Assembly: GCF_028009165.1 (NCBI RefSeq)
Contig: NW_026611618.1
Location: 1,488,001 to 1,552,000, forward strand
From: Akanthomyces muscarius
Taxonomy: Eukaryota; Ascomycota; Sordariomycetes; Hypocreales; Cordycipitaceae
DNA length: 64,000 nt
Direction of reading: 5' to 3'
Position 1 is the stretch's first letter; each line of letters starts with the position of its first letter. The translations under genes were made by a program, and so were the position numbers. The notes below the pieces were generated by a model. It did no database searches. It was given only the letters and a program-made list of their open reading frames with translations, and had not been told where the DNA came from. This document shows positions 1-11,215 of this stretch, in pieces.

Positions 1-1539
1 AACGAATGGCTTGTTGGGATCCCTGTCTGCAGCGCGCGCGCGGCCTGTTGCCATCTTGTAAAGCAAATTCGCACTCTTGTTGTTGGGGTTGGGAATCGAA
101 GCAGACGCAGAATTCAAACAGTGCGGGGGGCACCATACCTCGACCAGCTTGAGGGTCCATGCTTTGACGTCCCATTCGCGCTGTGGCACGCCGCGAACGT
201 CATCGTCAATGAACAAACCTTCAGTGGTGATGCGCAAGATGAGACCGTCGGTGACGGAGCCCACGCCTGAAATGAGCTGGCTCGCAGGCGTTTTGGCGTA
301 TTGATTCATGAAGAGATATACAGCCTGTATGACGATCTTGTCTGGATCTTTGGTGGTATACGGACCGCGCATGGACGGCGGAGGCGAGGTGCGAGCTGTT
401 GTGTGAGATGGTGCCCAGGAGCCATCGGAGGCCATGGAGCCGCCGGAGTTGCGTCGTTGCGGTCTCCTCGGCTTATCGTACGGGCGGTATGAAAATGCGT
501 CTTCGTCAGTGCTGACAAACGTCCTCGCGGTCGGCGCTGGTGGCTTCTTAGGCGGACTCGGTGGTGCCTTTGGTGTGGGTGAGCTCGGCGCTGGAGGTTT
601 TCCGTTAGGCCACATGCTCATCTTTTCCCCAACACCTGAATAGGCGTAACTGCTTCCTGCACGGTTTGCTGTCGGCGAGGGCGTTTGTGTCGGTGCTTGT
701 GACGGTGCTGGTGCTGCCGCCTTTGCTTTCTCTGCGGCAGTCTTGGCTTCTGCGGCCTTGGCCGCCGCAGCTTTTGCCTCGGCAGCCTTGGCTTCCTTCT
801 CCTTCTTGTCGGCTATTTCCTTTTCTTTCCGCTGCTTCTCCTTTTCTCGTTCTAACCTCTCTTTGGCTTCCTTGGCACGAAGCTCTGCTAACCGCTTGGC
901 GAGATCATCACGGCGCTTCTGCTCAGCTTCCTTGGCTTTCCGCTCTTCTTCCTTCTTCCTCATTTCATCTCGCGCTTTTTCCCAGGATCCTTTGGCTGAC
1001 GGCTTGGGGTTCTCGGGTCTTTTATTCCCCGTCTGTGGCGGTGGTCTCTGCCAGGAGGACTGCGGTTTCTCAGGGCCAGCGTTCGGAGGAGGAGGTGGCG
1101 GCGCCTCATTGGGCGGCGGTGTTGAGGCGTATCCGCCAGGGGCTGGACCAGCACTGGGCCCTGAGTTGGGCGGAGGAGGGCTGGAGGGATTGGGTTTGGA
1201 ACTGGATGAGGAGCCCGAGTCGTTTTGCGTCCGTCCAAGAGCCCAAGCGCCGAATCCGACACCGACAATGAGGAGGGTGATGCCCATGTTGCCAAGACCT
1301 TGGAAACTGTCCCACCAGGCGCGAAAGGCAGGCGCCATGCTCTGGCACAAAGCCACGAGTATCAAGGCCGAGGCGAAACCAGCGACGAAGCTGTTGATGT
1401 TGGGCTGCAGAGACGGTAGGTATAGAAACCCAGAGCCGGCTGAGTGTTCGGGAATTACAAAAATGTCATATTTGCCTGGGGGAAGGCCTCCCGACCGCGG
1501 CATCTCGCCGTGAGGCGGGGGCGGAGGGGGGGCACTCAT
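1..1539 (-). CDS. Conserved fungal membrane/coiled-coil protein, 3' end outside window
   Basis: An uninterrupted frame of 513 codons starts at an ATG at 1539 (opening MSAPPPPPPHGEMPRSGG) and runs off the left edge, so the C-terminus is missing. Two hydrophobic segments lie at about residues 50-72 (FVAGFASALILVALC) and 88-107 (MGITLLIVGVGFGAWALG), so it is probably membrane-anchored. A Pro/Ser-rich linker follows. A strongly charged Lys/Glu/Ala-rich stretch at about residues 185-280 is a likely coiled coil. After a second Pro-rich linker there is a more globular region (KIVIQAVYLFMNQYAKTP, then GLILRITTEGLFIDDDVRG). I do not recognise a named family and propose no function. A 256-codon antisense frame over the same DNA is a composition shadow. 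Confidence 0.8.
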   Translation of the reverse strand, partial: MSAPPPPPPHGEMPRSGGLPPGKYDIFVIPEHSAGSGFLYLPSLQPNINSFVAGFASALILVALCQSMAPAFRAWWDSFQGLGNMGITLLIVGVGFGAWALGRTQNDSGSSSSSKPNPSSPPPPNSGPSAGPAPGGYASTPPPNEAPPPPPPNAGPEKPQSSWQRPPPQTGNKRPENPKPSAKGSWEKARDEMRKKEEERKAKEAEQKRRDDLAKRLAELRAKEAKERLEREKEKQRKEKEIADKKEKEAKAAEAKAAAAKAAEAKTAAEKAKAAAPAPSQAPTQTPSPTANRAGSSYAYSGVGEKMSMWPNGKPPAPSSPTPKAPPSPPKKPPAPTARTFVSTDEDAFSYRPYDKPRRPQRRNSGGSMASDGSWAPSHTTARTSPPPSMRGPYTTKDPDKIVIQAVYLFMNQYAKTPASQLISGVGSVTDGLILRITTEGLFIDDDVRGVPQREWDVKAWTLKLVEVWCPPHCLNSASASIPNPNNKSANLLYKMATGRARAADRDPNKPFV

Positions 1540-2937
1540 GCTGGGCGCGCCTCAGGCTGAGGGGAACGAAAGGAGAAACGCCAGAGATGATATCAGAAAG
1601 AAACGCTATAGTCGGGGGTATCTTGAGGACGCCATTGAGCTGAAGTAATCGTGCAGTCGTGAGAAGGAATGCGGAGCTGCAACGTGGTGTTAGCTTGTCT
1701 TGGAGCAGCTGATACCGAACAGGAGAAACACACCAATGAAGGAAAAGGAGTGATATAGAAGTGAAGAACGATGAAGCAAACGGCCGACTGTTGTAAACTT
1801 CCCGAGCCGGCCGAGGAGCGAATCGATGGAAGTACGGAATAGGAGGCGGGCGAGGTGGCCTGTTGAGGCTCGTGGACAAGGTGCTCGTTGTTTAGCTTGC
1901 CCCGACGGGCGGATAAGCAGACCAATATCGAGTCAGATGTGCTTTATGCGGCAGATGTTGGTTGGCAGTGATGGCAACGAAGCTTTTGAAGAAGTAAGAA
2001 GGCCAGTTTTAGGAAGAATTCAACGAGTAGCCACGAAGGTGGAAATGGGGGGAGCCGGGCTACATGGAGAGCGGGCGGTCCTTGTGTTTACTTTGACTGG
2101 GGAGGGATCCAGGTTCAGCGACTTTTTTTCTGCGCCCCACTTCTGGAGTCTACGGTGGATGCTGCGTTACGTTGCTCAACAGCTGTTTGGGGGAGCCTTG
2201 CAGGGGCCTTGGGGCGTCTTTTAGTGCGCAGCTCGCGGGCCGCAGTGCTTCCCGTTGTGCCTTGTTAGCGCAGCAAACAGCGGCAAACGCAGCATCTTGG
2301 TACTCACCAGTACAGTACCCGAATGCCTCGAGGTAGTTCCAAGCAGCAATGTACGACGACTGAGTGGACATTGGCTCAGGAATACTTCGAGGCTAATAAG
2401 GACACCAGGCAGGTGTTGGCTGCCCACCAAAATCCCTCGCCAACTGCCTTTACTCATGTCCTCGCTGTCTCTCGTCTCTCCAGCTTCGCATCCAGCCCGC
2501 TTCCAATGCTGCCTGCCATCTTCCATCACATCACAGTGATCACACTGCCTCTGCTGAAATTACCATACACACGCTCCTCTACTCATGCTACCTCCCAGCT
2601 GCTCCAACTCGTACCGAGCTTATCATACTGCGCCACCAGACGCTCTGTGATGGATGGACTGCTGATGAACCGGCGACAGGGGCCCATCCATAATGTTCCC
2701 CAATCATTGGCCTACAGCGCACGCTCACCTTGGTGACGAGACACATGCACAACGCACGAAAGCGGGTGTCCTCAGAGGGGTCTCTCGTCTCGCCACTGTT
2801 TGGACCCGCGGGGCAGCCAGTCATTGTAGTGCCGATAGGAGCTGATGTTTTACCGCTTCTCGGTGACGCTCTTTGTCCAGCCACGGCCCATATCCGAAGA
2901 CGCCGAGCCTGCCAGGACCCTGCGGCGGCAGTTCTTC

Positions 2938-2971
<34 letters not shown>

Positions 2972-4260
2972 GATGGTTCTCGAAATGAAAAGGCCCTGCA
3001 ACAGGATCCTTCCCAGAAGCCATGTTCCAGAAGGCCTTCTCCATGTGGTCTATATCTGCAATGAATTAGTTATCGTCACGAGCCATCCCATAGGACAGCA
3101 AGCCTCAGCCCTTATTCCTCAACAATGACCGCAGGCGTCCAAAGTTACGAAGCACTGCCCGCTGGCATTGGTGCCCAACGACACTGGCAACATGTTCCAA
3201 TCGGCTTCTTCTGAAATCTGACCCGGCCGGAGCCAGGGGAGGGGCCAGAACCTCAAAGAAAAGAAAAAAAAGGCACATCTCCGCATAAGCGGTGAAGCCT
3301 GTCAATCCTCTCAAGTAAGCTTCTCTCGTTTCTGCAGCGGAAATCTACATGTTCCGCTTGCTGCATGCTGCTACTGGCCTGCATGACCTTGCCCATCGAG
3401 AAGTTGCCTAGAACACAAAACTGTGCGACAGTTCCAAAGCTATCCACGTCCTGGTCAAGCGCGCCACGCGGTGTCCTATTCACCCCGCTACATTGTTCCT
3501 AACATCAACAAGTCTGTGCCAGCAACATGACCATTGACCGCCGACTTGGTCACCAAGCAATGCTTGATCGACCCAGCAAAGAGCCAAAATACATGGTCCT
3601 GCCCATTGTTTTTGCCCAAGACCGAAGCGCGCTCGTCCTCAGGCACGACGCTAATGACTGCCCGTTGCTGGGCAACCACTGGCAGCTCCCACCACTAGTC
3701 TCATCTGTGACGTAGCCACTATTTTACGGCTCGACCCGTCCTTGCCGCTCTGCCTGCATATCCCGCAGCTAACTTAGCCACTCACGCCAGTTTGTCAGCC
3801 CACCGGCGTAGATGCTGGGGTGTAGTTCGCATGCACTCTCCAAGTTAGAAGCATTGCAGCGTTCTGGGGAGTACAGCAAGGGCGTGCAGACATGCACCGA
3901 ACGCACCTGTCAGTTCTCGACTGCATGTCTTCCACGAAATCTGGGCACCCTCAGCCCACCCACTTTGGTCCTGCTACATGTGCACAGAACACACCGCGTG
4001 GGTATGCTTATCCGAGATTTGGCGCCCAGAGTCAAGACGCGAAGGCAACTGATTGATGCGATCGCCAATAATATTTGAGTAGTAGAATACGAACAGACGA
4101 GTACTGCATGTGCGGTGTAGTGAAAAAATAGTAAGCCAAGAGAAGAATACAAGAATATATAAAGTACACAGTGCATTATGAACATCCGAGGCATGCGTTA
4201 ACAACTAATTAATGCACAGATATGAAAAGCTAGCGAAGCTAGCCATCCATGTATGCGTCT
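1540..4260. other. Intergenic, 2.7 kb, no supported gene
   Basis: No frame here starts at ATG and looks like protein; the short frames are interrupted and low in complexity. The right part (about 4080-4260) is the AT-richer 3' flank of the ABCC transporter. The left part is the upstream region of the gene ending at 1539. The only distinctive element is a CAG repeat at 2941-2970. Confidence 0.5.
2941..2970 (+). repeat. (CAG)10 trinucleotide microsatellite
   Basis: Ten uninterrupted CAG units sit in an intergenic stretch with no convincing coding frame. It is read directly from the sequence and is a likely length-polymorphic site. Confidence 0.95.
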
Positions 4261-7200
4261 TCAAATCATACTAGAAAGATTTTTGCGCTCGACAATCCTG
4301 CCATCCGTCATTCTCACATGCATCTGTGTGTCGGCGATGCTCTCTGCGCGGTGGGCGACGATGATGATCGTGCACCCGTGAAAATACTCTCGCATCATTT
4401 CGCGCACAGCCTGGTCGCGCCAGCCGTCCAAGCCGCCGGTCGCCTCGTCCACCAAGACGAGGCTGCCACCATGGACACGACGACGGATGACGGCGCGGGC
4501 AATGCACATGAGCTGCGTCTCGCCGTGCGAGAAGCCAGCGGCGGACAGGAGCATGTCGAGAGGATTCTCGTGGTCCAGCGACTGCCATATCCCCAGCTGA
4601 ATAAGTGTGTCTTGGAGGACCCCATCGTGCACAGATCGCCGGTGTTTTTCGCCGGCCTGGTCCGAGGCGTCCTCGGACGTTGCCCCATCGTCGTCGACCC
4701 CCCACGTCTTGTCGAACGGAAGCAGATTGTCACGGATGGTGCCGTCCAGCTCCACTTGGTCCTGGGAGATGGTAATGATGCGAGAGCGTAGCTCCTCGCG
4801 CGACACGGTCCGGAGATCGATGCCGTCAATGAAAATGGACCCTTCGTACTCGAGGAACCCGAGCAGCATCATGAGCAGCGAAGACTTCCCGCTGCCTGTT
4901 CGGCCCGTGATGCCAACTTTTTGGCCTGCCTCGACGGAGAGCGTGACGTCCCGCAGGACAGGACTCCGGCGCTGCTTCTCGGTGTCGCAGACGTAGCGCG
5001 CCGTGACGTTGCTGATCTGCACCTCGCCTCGGGAAGGCCAGTTGTCGGGCAATGGCCTGGCGTCGTCGGTGGTGGATTCTACTGGCGTGTCGTCCAAGAA
5101 CATCTGAAGTCTGGAAAGAGACCCAAGTGCCGTTTCGAGTGCTGTCCACGTCATTATGGTCCTGTTAAAACTCGTGCCTAGGATAATGAGGACCAAGAAA
5201 GAAAGACCAGACGAGTTTTCAGTAGAAGAGTCCTTGATGTACAAGGTGAGCAGAGCCAAGACAGTTGCCAAGCTTGATGAAAGAGAATCCAAAATCAGTG
5301 ATAGAAACTGCTGCGCGCAAAATAGGAGGTAGAATGGTTTTTGCGACTCATTTAAAAATTTCAGACCACGAGACATTGCGTGGGCTTCCCACTTAAAGGC
5401 TCGGATGTACACCAGACCGTCGGCTGTTTCTCGAAATGCCGTGGCAAGAGGCGCCTGACTCTCAATGTCAAGATGCCGAAGCTGACGGGAAGTGCGGAGG
5501 TAATAACGTTGTACGAAATACAGCACTCCAACTAGTACGGGAAGCATGGTTGCCATGTAGTTGGCACCCGACAGCGCTATTCCGACCTGAAAGAGAGTCG
5601 TGGTGCCAATGTACAGGTTGTTGTACACCCCGGCAGGTATATGCTTCGCGATGAGGTCCATGTCGACGCTGTATCTGTTTAAAATGGATCCGGTATCGGT
5701 AGCCCCCAGGAAGCCAAGGGTACAACGCATAACAACATCGGTCAGAAGCCCGTGCAGTCCGATGGAAGCCCTTGGCGATAGCTTCACCATGATGAGGATC
5801 ACACAAGGCCCGCCCAAAAGACCGGCAGTAGATGCAAGTAGAGCATAGCCGATGAACCAGATCTTGTTCGAAGGCGAAAGCTCAATCCACCATTTGATAT
5901 AAACAGTAGGGAAGCCTTCTGCAAAGCACATAGCCATAACAACGACGAGCCAACAGGCTAGTCTGCGACGCCCAACTAGGTCTATCCAGAGCCAATACAG
6001 CTTTGAATCCCCCTTTTGACGGCTATTTGGATCCAGAGTCTCCTCAGTGCGCTCTGGCTGCGTGGTGGTTGGCTGTGGTGAGGTCAAAGCCCGGCTCTCT
6101 TGCTCAGAATTGGTCTCCATGTCAGAGTCCCACGCAGGCAACGGGGCATCTTTTTTGTCCACATCACGATTAGCTTCTCGAAGCAAAGCTTCAGCAATCG
6201 CCCTTGAGTTATCATCGACCTCGCCAATGGGCATCTGAGAAAGATTACCGTCCGCTTCAAGAAGCAGCAACTCGTCGGCAATCTCAAGCGATTCGGGTAG
6301 ATATGTTGTCATCAGAACTGTCGAGTTCGATTGGCGGAGAAGTCCATTCTCTCTATTGCAAAGGTTGGAAAGAATAGCTCGGGCAGTGCGTAGATCGAGC
6401 GCACTGAAGGAGTCATCGAATAAGATCGTTGCTGCTCTTGCGTACGTAGCTCTCGCGATGGATACTCGTTGGCGTTGGCCACCACTCAATCTAACACCCC
6501 CACTGCCGATTAGGTACTGATCACCTTCTTCGAATTGGTTGATGTCGAAGACGAGTTCGCAAGCTGTGATCACGATAAGAAACCAAGCTGCATCATATTC
6601 AAAGGCGCCGATGATACACTCCCGAATTGTTCCATTTGGTAGCCAAAGCTTTTGGCCGCACAAGGCAAACGACATATCATCGACGTAGACCACGCCGCCT
6701 AATACCTCACCCTCACCCAGAATATTATCGAAGATGGTTGTCTTCCCAGCACCTGTCGGCCCAAGAAGTACCGAGACTGAGCCACGGGGAACTGAAAGGG
6801 TAAGATTTGCGAGTATCGGCTCAGTCATACCAATCGCAGCTATAGCCACATTTTCAAAATAAATGACACGGGATGGATTCCACTGGACGGCTCTCGTTGA
6901 GAGTCTCTTTTCACCAGATTCCATCAGCCAGTGTCCTTGAGTCTGATTTAAGACAACGCGCTGGTCCTCGTGCTCTTCTTGATTTAGGTAGTCTTGAATT
7001 CTCTTGAAGCAGCCCAGCATTGCCATAGTGGATGGGTAGGCTTTCAGCAGCATCGCGATTGGCGACTGAACCAGAGAGATGAGCCCAAGAGCCGGAAAAA
7101 CGACTTCTGTAGAGATTTGAGGACTGAAGATATTCCAAAATAAAGCGCCCGCAAAGACGATTACTGGTGTGCTCATGTCTAAGAATCCGGCGGTGGAAAT

Positions 7201-8715
7201 TGAGGCTGCTTGAATATAGCGGTATTTCCGCGATGACTTGATCTCCATAATTCGGAGAAATTGAAGGTATTCAGCCACTTTTGGTGCTAGGCCAAGCATT
7301 TTGATCCCTGAGATCTGTGAAAGTACACGCGAGGTTTTCGCCACCCTAGTCTCGATAGTTGTATTCCAGTGCCTTAATGCGGGCGTTAGATATTTGCCGT
7401 ATAGGATACCCATACCTGTGGCGACTATAAGTGGTAGGAAAACGATGAATGTGGCCTTTTCGACGAATTCGACCAAAAAGAACATGCCCAGACCGGTCTC
7501 CAACATGGCAAAGGGGATTTCTATGCACGACGGTAAACCGGTGACAATACCGTCGAGGTCGGTGCTCATTAATGTAAGAGCAGCCTGCTTCTTGGCCTGA
7601 GCGAGCTTGAGCCGATGGGTTTTATCGAGTAGTTGAGATACAATCCCTCCACGAATACGTGTAAGCAGTCGATACTGGAGGTGCATGGATGCAGCCTTAG
7701 CAATCGCTGCTCCCGTGTATGACAAAAGCGTGGCAGCTACCAGCCCACCCTCAGCCTGATCCTCGGCCTTTTGGCGATGAGCGAGAACCATGTGGCGAAG
7801 CACAAACGGTTGCGCAAAGACAAACCCGGTGGAGCAAAGGCGTGGAACGGCAATAGCCAGAAGAGGTGCTTTCCAGGTCCTCAAGCAGGCTAAAAACAGA
7901 GCTCGGGGTTGCTTTTTTGTAGCCTGATTCCAACGTTGAGATAGACTGGCAAATAAATGTGTCGAGGAAAATTCAATGCCGAGGTTCCCGAGATCATCAA
8001 TGGAGATGATCCTACGGAAGCCAGCCCGAAAGATGGGTACCATGAAGACGAAGAACGTCCTGCTCCAGAAGCCACTGGTCGCTTCGCGACCAGATGCATC
8101 TCGAACTTCTGAGTCGATGAGCAGGTTCGTCTTTGGAATTTCCTGAACACACAGCAGAACGAAGCGAAGCGAAGATGCTGTCGCGGCCAGAACGGCGAGA
8201 GAGGAGATGCTTCGTATAAAATAGGAGCGTACTTTTGTGCCGTCAATGATGATACCTAGTGTGAGGTAGAGGCTAAGAAGCGCAGACGCTCGGATACCAC
8301 GTCGATGCTCGGTATAGACAACTGTAACAATGCTGAGGGCCGATGCAATATCCAGCGCGGCTGCGGCGGCGGTCACGTCGGTGCGATAATCAGGAATCGC
8401 GCAGCGAACGGCGGCAATGGCGACTTCCGAGCAAAGCAGAAGCGCAGATAGGATCTGAAGAGAAACATTAGGTTTATGGGAAGCACAAGATTGGGCCCAG
8501 TAGGTGCTCACGAGCTTGAGCCATAGCAGCGGGCTGCGGCGGATATGGACTGGTTTGTTGAAGTAGTAGTAATGAATGAAAGGGGTCGAGATTGTCCAGA
8601 AAGCTGCTGGAAGGACATCGAGGACTACGTCCTCGAATTTCAAGCTAAAGTCCCAAATCGAGGCAAGAAAGCGTTGAGGCCAAAGAAGCTGGTCAGCGGC
8701 GTTTGGAAAAGACAT
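4261..8715 (-). CDS. ABCC-type full-length ABC transporter (copy 1)
   Basis: The open frame is 1484 codons from ATG at 8715. A likely 57-nt phase-0 intron (8455-8511, GTGAGC...CTAAT...TTCAG) reads through in frame, so the mature protein is probably 1465 residues. Architecture is N-terminal TMD0-like helices, TMD1, NBD1, TMD2, NBD2, as in fungal MRP/ABCC exporters. In ORF numbering NBD1 has Walker A GPTGAGKT (652-659), signature LSGGQ (743-747) and Walker B ILFDDSFSALD, with Asp in place of the catalytic Glu. NBD2 has Walker A GRTGSGKS (1271-1278), a degenerate signature SHGET (about 1396) and Walker B LVLVDEATGGLD. One composite ATP site is therefore degenerate and one canonical, as is usual in ABCC proteins. 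It probably exports drugs or conjugates across the plasma or vacuolar membrane; the substrate is unknown. A paralogue lies at 24283-28698. Confidence 0.93.
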   Translation of the reverse strand: MSFPNAADQLLWPQRFLASIWDFSLKFEDVVLDVLPAAFWTISTPFIHYYYFNKPVHIRRSPLLWLKLVSTYWAQSCASHKPNVSLQILSALLLCSEVAIAAVRCAIPDYRTDVTAAAAALDIASALSIVTVVYTEHRRGIRASALLSLYLTLGIIIDGTKVRSYFIRSISSLAVLAATASSLRFVLLCVQEIPKTNLLIDSEVRDASGREATSGFWSRTFFVFMVPIFRAGFRRIISIDDLGNLGIEFSSTHLFASLSQRWNQATKKQPRALFLACLRTWKAPLLAIAVPRLCSTGFVFAQPFVLRHMVLAHRQKAEDQAEGGLVAATLLSYTGAAIAKAASMHLQYRLLTRIRGGIVSQLLDKTHRLKLAQAKKQAALTLMSTDLDGIVTGLPSCIEIPFAMLETGLGMFFLVEFVEKATFIVFLPLIVATGMGILYGKYLTPALRHWNTTIETRVAKTSRVLSQISGIKMLGLAPKVAEYLQFLRIMEIKSSRKYRYIQAASISTAGFLDMSTPVIVFAGALFWNIFSPQISTEVVFPALGLISLVQSPIAMLLKAYPSTMAMLGCFKRIQDYLNQEEHEDQRVVLNQTQGHWLMESGEKRLSTRAVQWNPSRVIYFENVAIAAIGMTEPILANLTLSVPRGSVSVLLGPTGAGKTTIFDNILGEGEVLGGVVYVDDMSFALCGQKLWLPNGTIRECIIGAFEYDAAWFLIVITACELVFDINQFEEGDQYLIGSGGVRLSGGQRQRVSIARATYARAATILFDDSFSALDLRTARAILSNLCNRENGLLRQSNSTVLMTTYLPESLEIADELLLLEADGNLSQMPIGEVDDNSRAIAEALLREANRDVDKKDAPLPAWDSDMETNSEQESRALTSPQPTTTQPERTEETLDPNSRQKGDSKLYWLWIDLVGRRRLACWLVVVMAMCFAEGFPTVYIKWWIELSPSNKIWFIGYALLASTAGLLGGPCVILIMVKLSPRASIGLHGLLTDVVMRCTLGFLGATDTGSILNRYSVDMDLIAKHIPAGVYNNLYIGTTTLFQVGIALSGANYMATMLPVLVGVLYFVQRYYLRTSRQLRHLDIESQAPLATAFRETADGLVYIRAFKWEAHAMSRGLKFLNESQKPFYLLFCAQQFLSLILDSLSSSLATVLALLTLYIKDSSTENSSGLSFLVLIILGTSFNRTIMTWTALETALGSLSRLQMFLDDTPVESTTDDARPLPDNWPSRGEVQISNVTARYVCDTEKQRRSPVLRDVTLSVEAGQKVGITGRTGSGKSSLLMMLLGFLEYEGSIFIDGIDLRTVSREELRSRIITISQDQVELDGTIRDNLLPFDKTWGVDDDGATSEDASDQAGEKHRRSVHDGVLQDTLIQLGIWQSLDHENPLDMLLSAAGFSHGETQLMCIARAVIRRRVHGGSLVLVDEATGGLDGWRDQAVREMMREYFHGCTIIIVAHRAESIADTQMHVRMTDGRIVERKNLSSMI

Positions 8716-10105
8716 GTTGGCATATGTATCGCAGCGCGACGATTTGCATATCGCACCAAAACCGGCCCTTTCCAGTCAAAAAAAGAGAAAATCAAGCAAG
8801 AAATCGCAGACCGCAAACGTAATGATAGGAACGATTGCAAGAGAGCGGAAGGGAGAAGTAAATAGTGGCTGGCCTAGGCGTGTTGGTAGTTGGTAGCCAA
8901 GTGGCGGGCTCGGGTGGGAATTGCATCGCATACATAAGTACCAGCCTAGAAAGGCTTAGATGAGGGAGATGTACTTATGCACGCACGGAGACGACCACAG
9001 GGTCATTACCCGGGCTCGTATCAGGCTGAGCAGGTCTGCCTGCATGCGATTGCAGCTCTGGGCTTGCTGCGGATGGGTAGGTAGCTTCGGTCGATACGGC
9101 CAATCCAGACCCCGGCAGCCAGGCAATGCGCCTCGTATGGGGCGTGACGTTATGGGGCCCGAATTTAGACCTACAAATACGTAGGTAACTAATAGTTATG
9201 TTATCCCTAAGGCAAGCACAATTTACTGATCCTTCCCAGTGTCAAGATGCACCCATCCGGTACTCCAGCCACCAAAACACTTTTTGCAGCATGGCGCTTG
9301 CTGCCGCTGGCAAGGCTATGTTAGCCGTTATTTGCAAATGTACTGTTAGCCTCCCCCGCAGCGGGCTCCGCTCTGGATACTACGCTGTGTTGGTTCACAA
9401 ACAAGCAGAACGATGGGACGCAACAATTCTGTTGGATATACGAGGATTCACGCCAGAGCAATGCATTGTGTAGACATGCACGGTTGTTGCGCAAAGGACC
9501 ATTGCAGAAGTGCATTTTCCTCTTGATACACCTTTGGCCCTCGCCTTTCGCCGTTCATAGCTAGTTCATAGCTAGTTAATGGGCGCTGCCTCCTACCCAT
9601 GTAGCAAAATGCCACCAGAGTCTCGCATTGGAGCTAGACTTTGCTTATTTAGAACGACATGGCTCCAAAGTTGGCTCTTCTGGTGTCCTCCTCTCCATCT
9701 TGCGCACTTTGCAGGAGACAGCCATCGCTCCTCGCGGTCTGCGAAAGTGCTCGGCTCTCCTGGGGGGAAAAACAGCCTTGTCCTGCTGAGCTGAAAGCTG
9801 ACCTGTTCTAGAAGGTCGCAGGAGTGAAGCCATCAATTGCCTATGAAGAGAAAGTATTCTGTCTTTTCGTAGAGAATTGGCTGTTGTTCATGAGCTTGGC
9901 CAACATGAGCCTGACAGCTCCGCTCGTCGGGTGTCCATGGGAAAGTCAAAACGTGTTATTTTGCATATGAACACGCTCCTGCATTCTCTCTTTGGTTGTG
10001 CCCCATGCAAGTTCTAGAAGTGCCACCATCTCTCTCCAACTCATCTGGCCCTCATACTCGATAGATGCGACATGACACACCACATCGAATACAACCTTTC
10101 ATCTG
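8716..10105. other. Intergenic, 1.4 kb, no supported gene
   Basis: This holds the upstream region of the ABCC transporter (8715 leftward) and the 3' flank of the gene at 10106. Only short frames without family resemblance are present. An 11-nt direct duplication (TTCATAGCTAG twice) occurs near 9556-9578. Confidence 0.5.
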
Positions 10106-11215
10106 CTACCGCAGCTCCGACAACAACGCAGCCGCGTCAACAGCCTGCCCTAGCGTGTCCGCTGCCTTCCCTTCTTCCTTTCTCGACTTCTTCTCAGTAG
10201 CATTCTTCTTCTCGTGCTTTCCCATCGAGCCCCAGAAGGTACTCCTACTCGTCATGCCCTGCTCATGCATCTGATACACCCTCACTGCCGTCGTCACGAT
10301 CATGACCGTGCACCGCTCCCCCAGCAAGCCCCACGCCGCGCTTCCCCGCAACTCAATCGTGAACAGCCTCCTCCTGCCCCTCCCCCACGTCTTGAGAGCG
10401 CTCCCGCAGGTCAAGACCGCCACCACCTCGCCATCGTCGTCCTCTGCCGAGCCCTTCTCCGCCGCAGCCCTTTCCTCGTCCTCCGTCCTTGGAAAGGCGC
10501 AGCGGGACGCCCCAGCGGCTGCGTACCTTTCTCCATGTCGAAAGAGTTTCCTCACGAGCGTGTATTCGTTACCGCCTGCTCCGAGCCCCCTGCACCACGC
10601 AAACTTTGCCGGACGCAGCGTATTCGCCGTTCCGGCGCCAATCTCCAGCTTGAGCCGAAAGACCGGCGGCCCCCGTCGCGTGTTATGCACCTCCATGAGG
10701 ACGTCGGTGTAGCTAGCGATACCCACCACGTTTCTACTGCCGCCTCCATGGTCGGCGGCGGGGGGCATGTGCGGTGGAAGCAAAACGACGCTGGTACGCT
10801 CCCGAAAGGACTCGTGCTGCAGGCGCTGACCCGCGGCCGCCAAAACAGGCGCCCTGTTGTCGAGGCCGTTGTGTAGATGCACGCCGAGGCGGCCGCCCAG
10901 AGGACCCGTACCGCTCATGCCCGTATGGTGGACGGCGTAGAAGAGCTTGGCCCGGCCGTCGGCGTCGGCGCACAGGTGAAGCCCGCGGTACGCCGTCTTG
11001 CTGAAGCCGTACAGCGTCGTCGGGATGGGCACGTAGGGAGTGAAAGACGCCTGTCTGTAGTCCGGCGGTGGTGCTGCCGCCGGTGGCACGCCGGCGCTGC
11101 GGCTGCTGCTCGATGCTGCCTCCGACTCGGCGGCTTCCGTATAAGGCGGCGCTTCGCTGTACGCGGGAAGGCTCTCGCCAGTTGCCTCTGTAGTTCTGTC
11201 TATCCGAGTGGGCAT
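10106..11215 (-). CDS. Uncharacterised fungal protein, Pro/Ala-rich N-terminus
   Basis: A single 369-codon frame from ATG at 11215 (MPTRIDRTTEATGESLPAYS). The first 70 residues are rich in Pro, Ala, Ser and Glu and probably disordered. From PTTLYGFSKTAYRGLHLC onward it looks globular, with repeated short beta-like segments (DVLMEVHNTRRGPPVFRLKL; LFTIELRGSAAWGLLGERC; VRVYQMHEQGMTSRSTFWG). The C-terminus is Lys-rich, then hydrophilic. There is no signal peptide or clear membrane helix. I do not recognise the family; a small beta-rich scramblase- or LURP-like fold is only a guess. A 36-nt stretch of this gene (10475-10510) recurs with two mismatches at 30119-30154. Confidence 0.75.
   Translation of the reverse strand: MPTRIDRTTEATGESLPAYSEAPPYTEAAESEAASSSSRSAGVPPAAAPPPDYRQASFTPYVPIPTTLYGFSKTAYRGLHLCADADGRAKLFYAVHHTGMSGTGPLGGRLGVHLHNGLDNRAPVLAAAGQRLQHESFRERTSVVLLPPHMPPAADHGGGSRNVVGIASYTDVLMEVHNTRRGPPVFRLKLEIGAGTANTLRPAKFAWCRGLGAGGNEYTLVRKLFRHGERYAAAGASRCAFPRTEDEERAAAEKGSAEDDDGEVVAVLTCGSALKTWGRGRRRLFTIELRGSAAWGLLGERCTVMIVTTAVRVYQMHEQGMTSRSTFWGSMGKHEKKNATEKKSRKEEGKAADTLGQAVDAAALLSELR

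Noticed and set aside
743..1513. 256-codon plus-strand frame
   Set aside because: Antisense shadow of the Pro/Ala/Lys-rich minus-strand gene; composition is Ser/Leu/Arg-rich with no domain.
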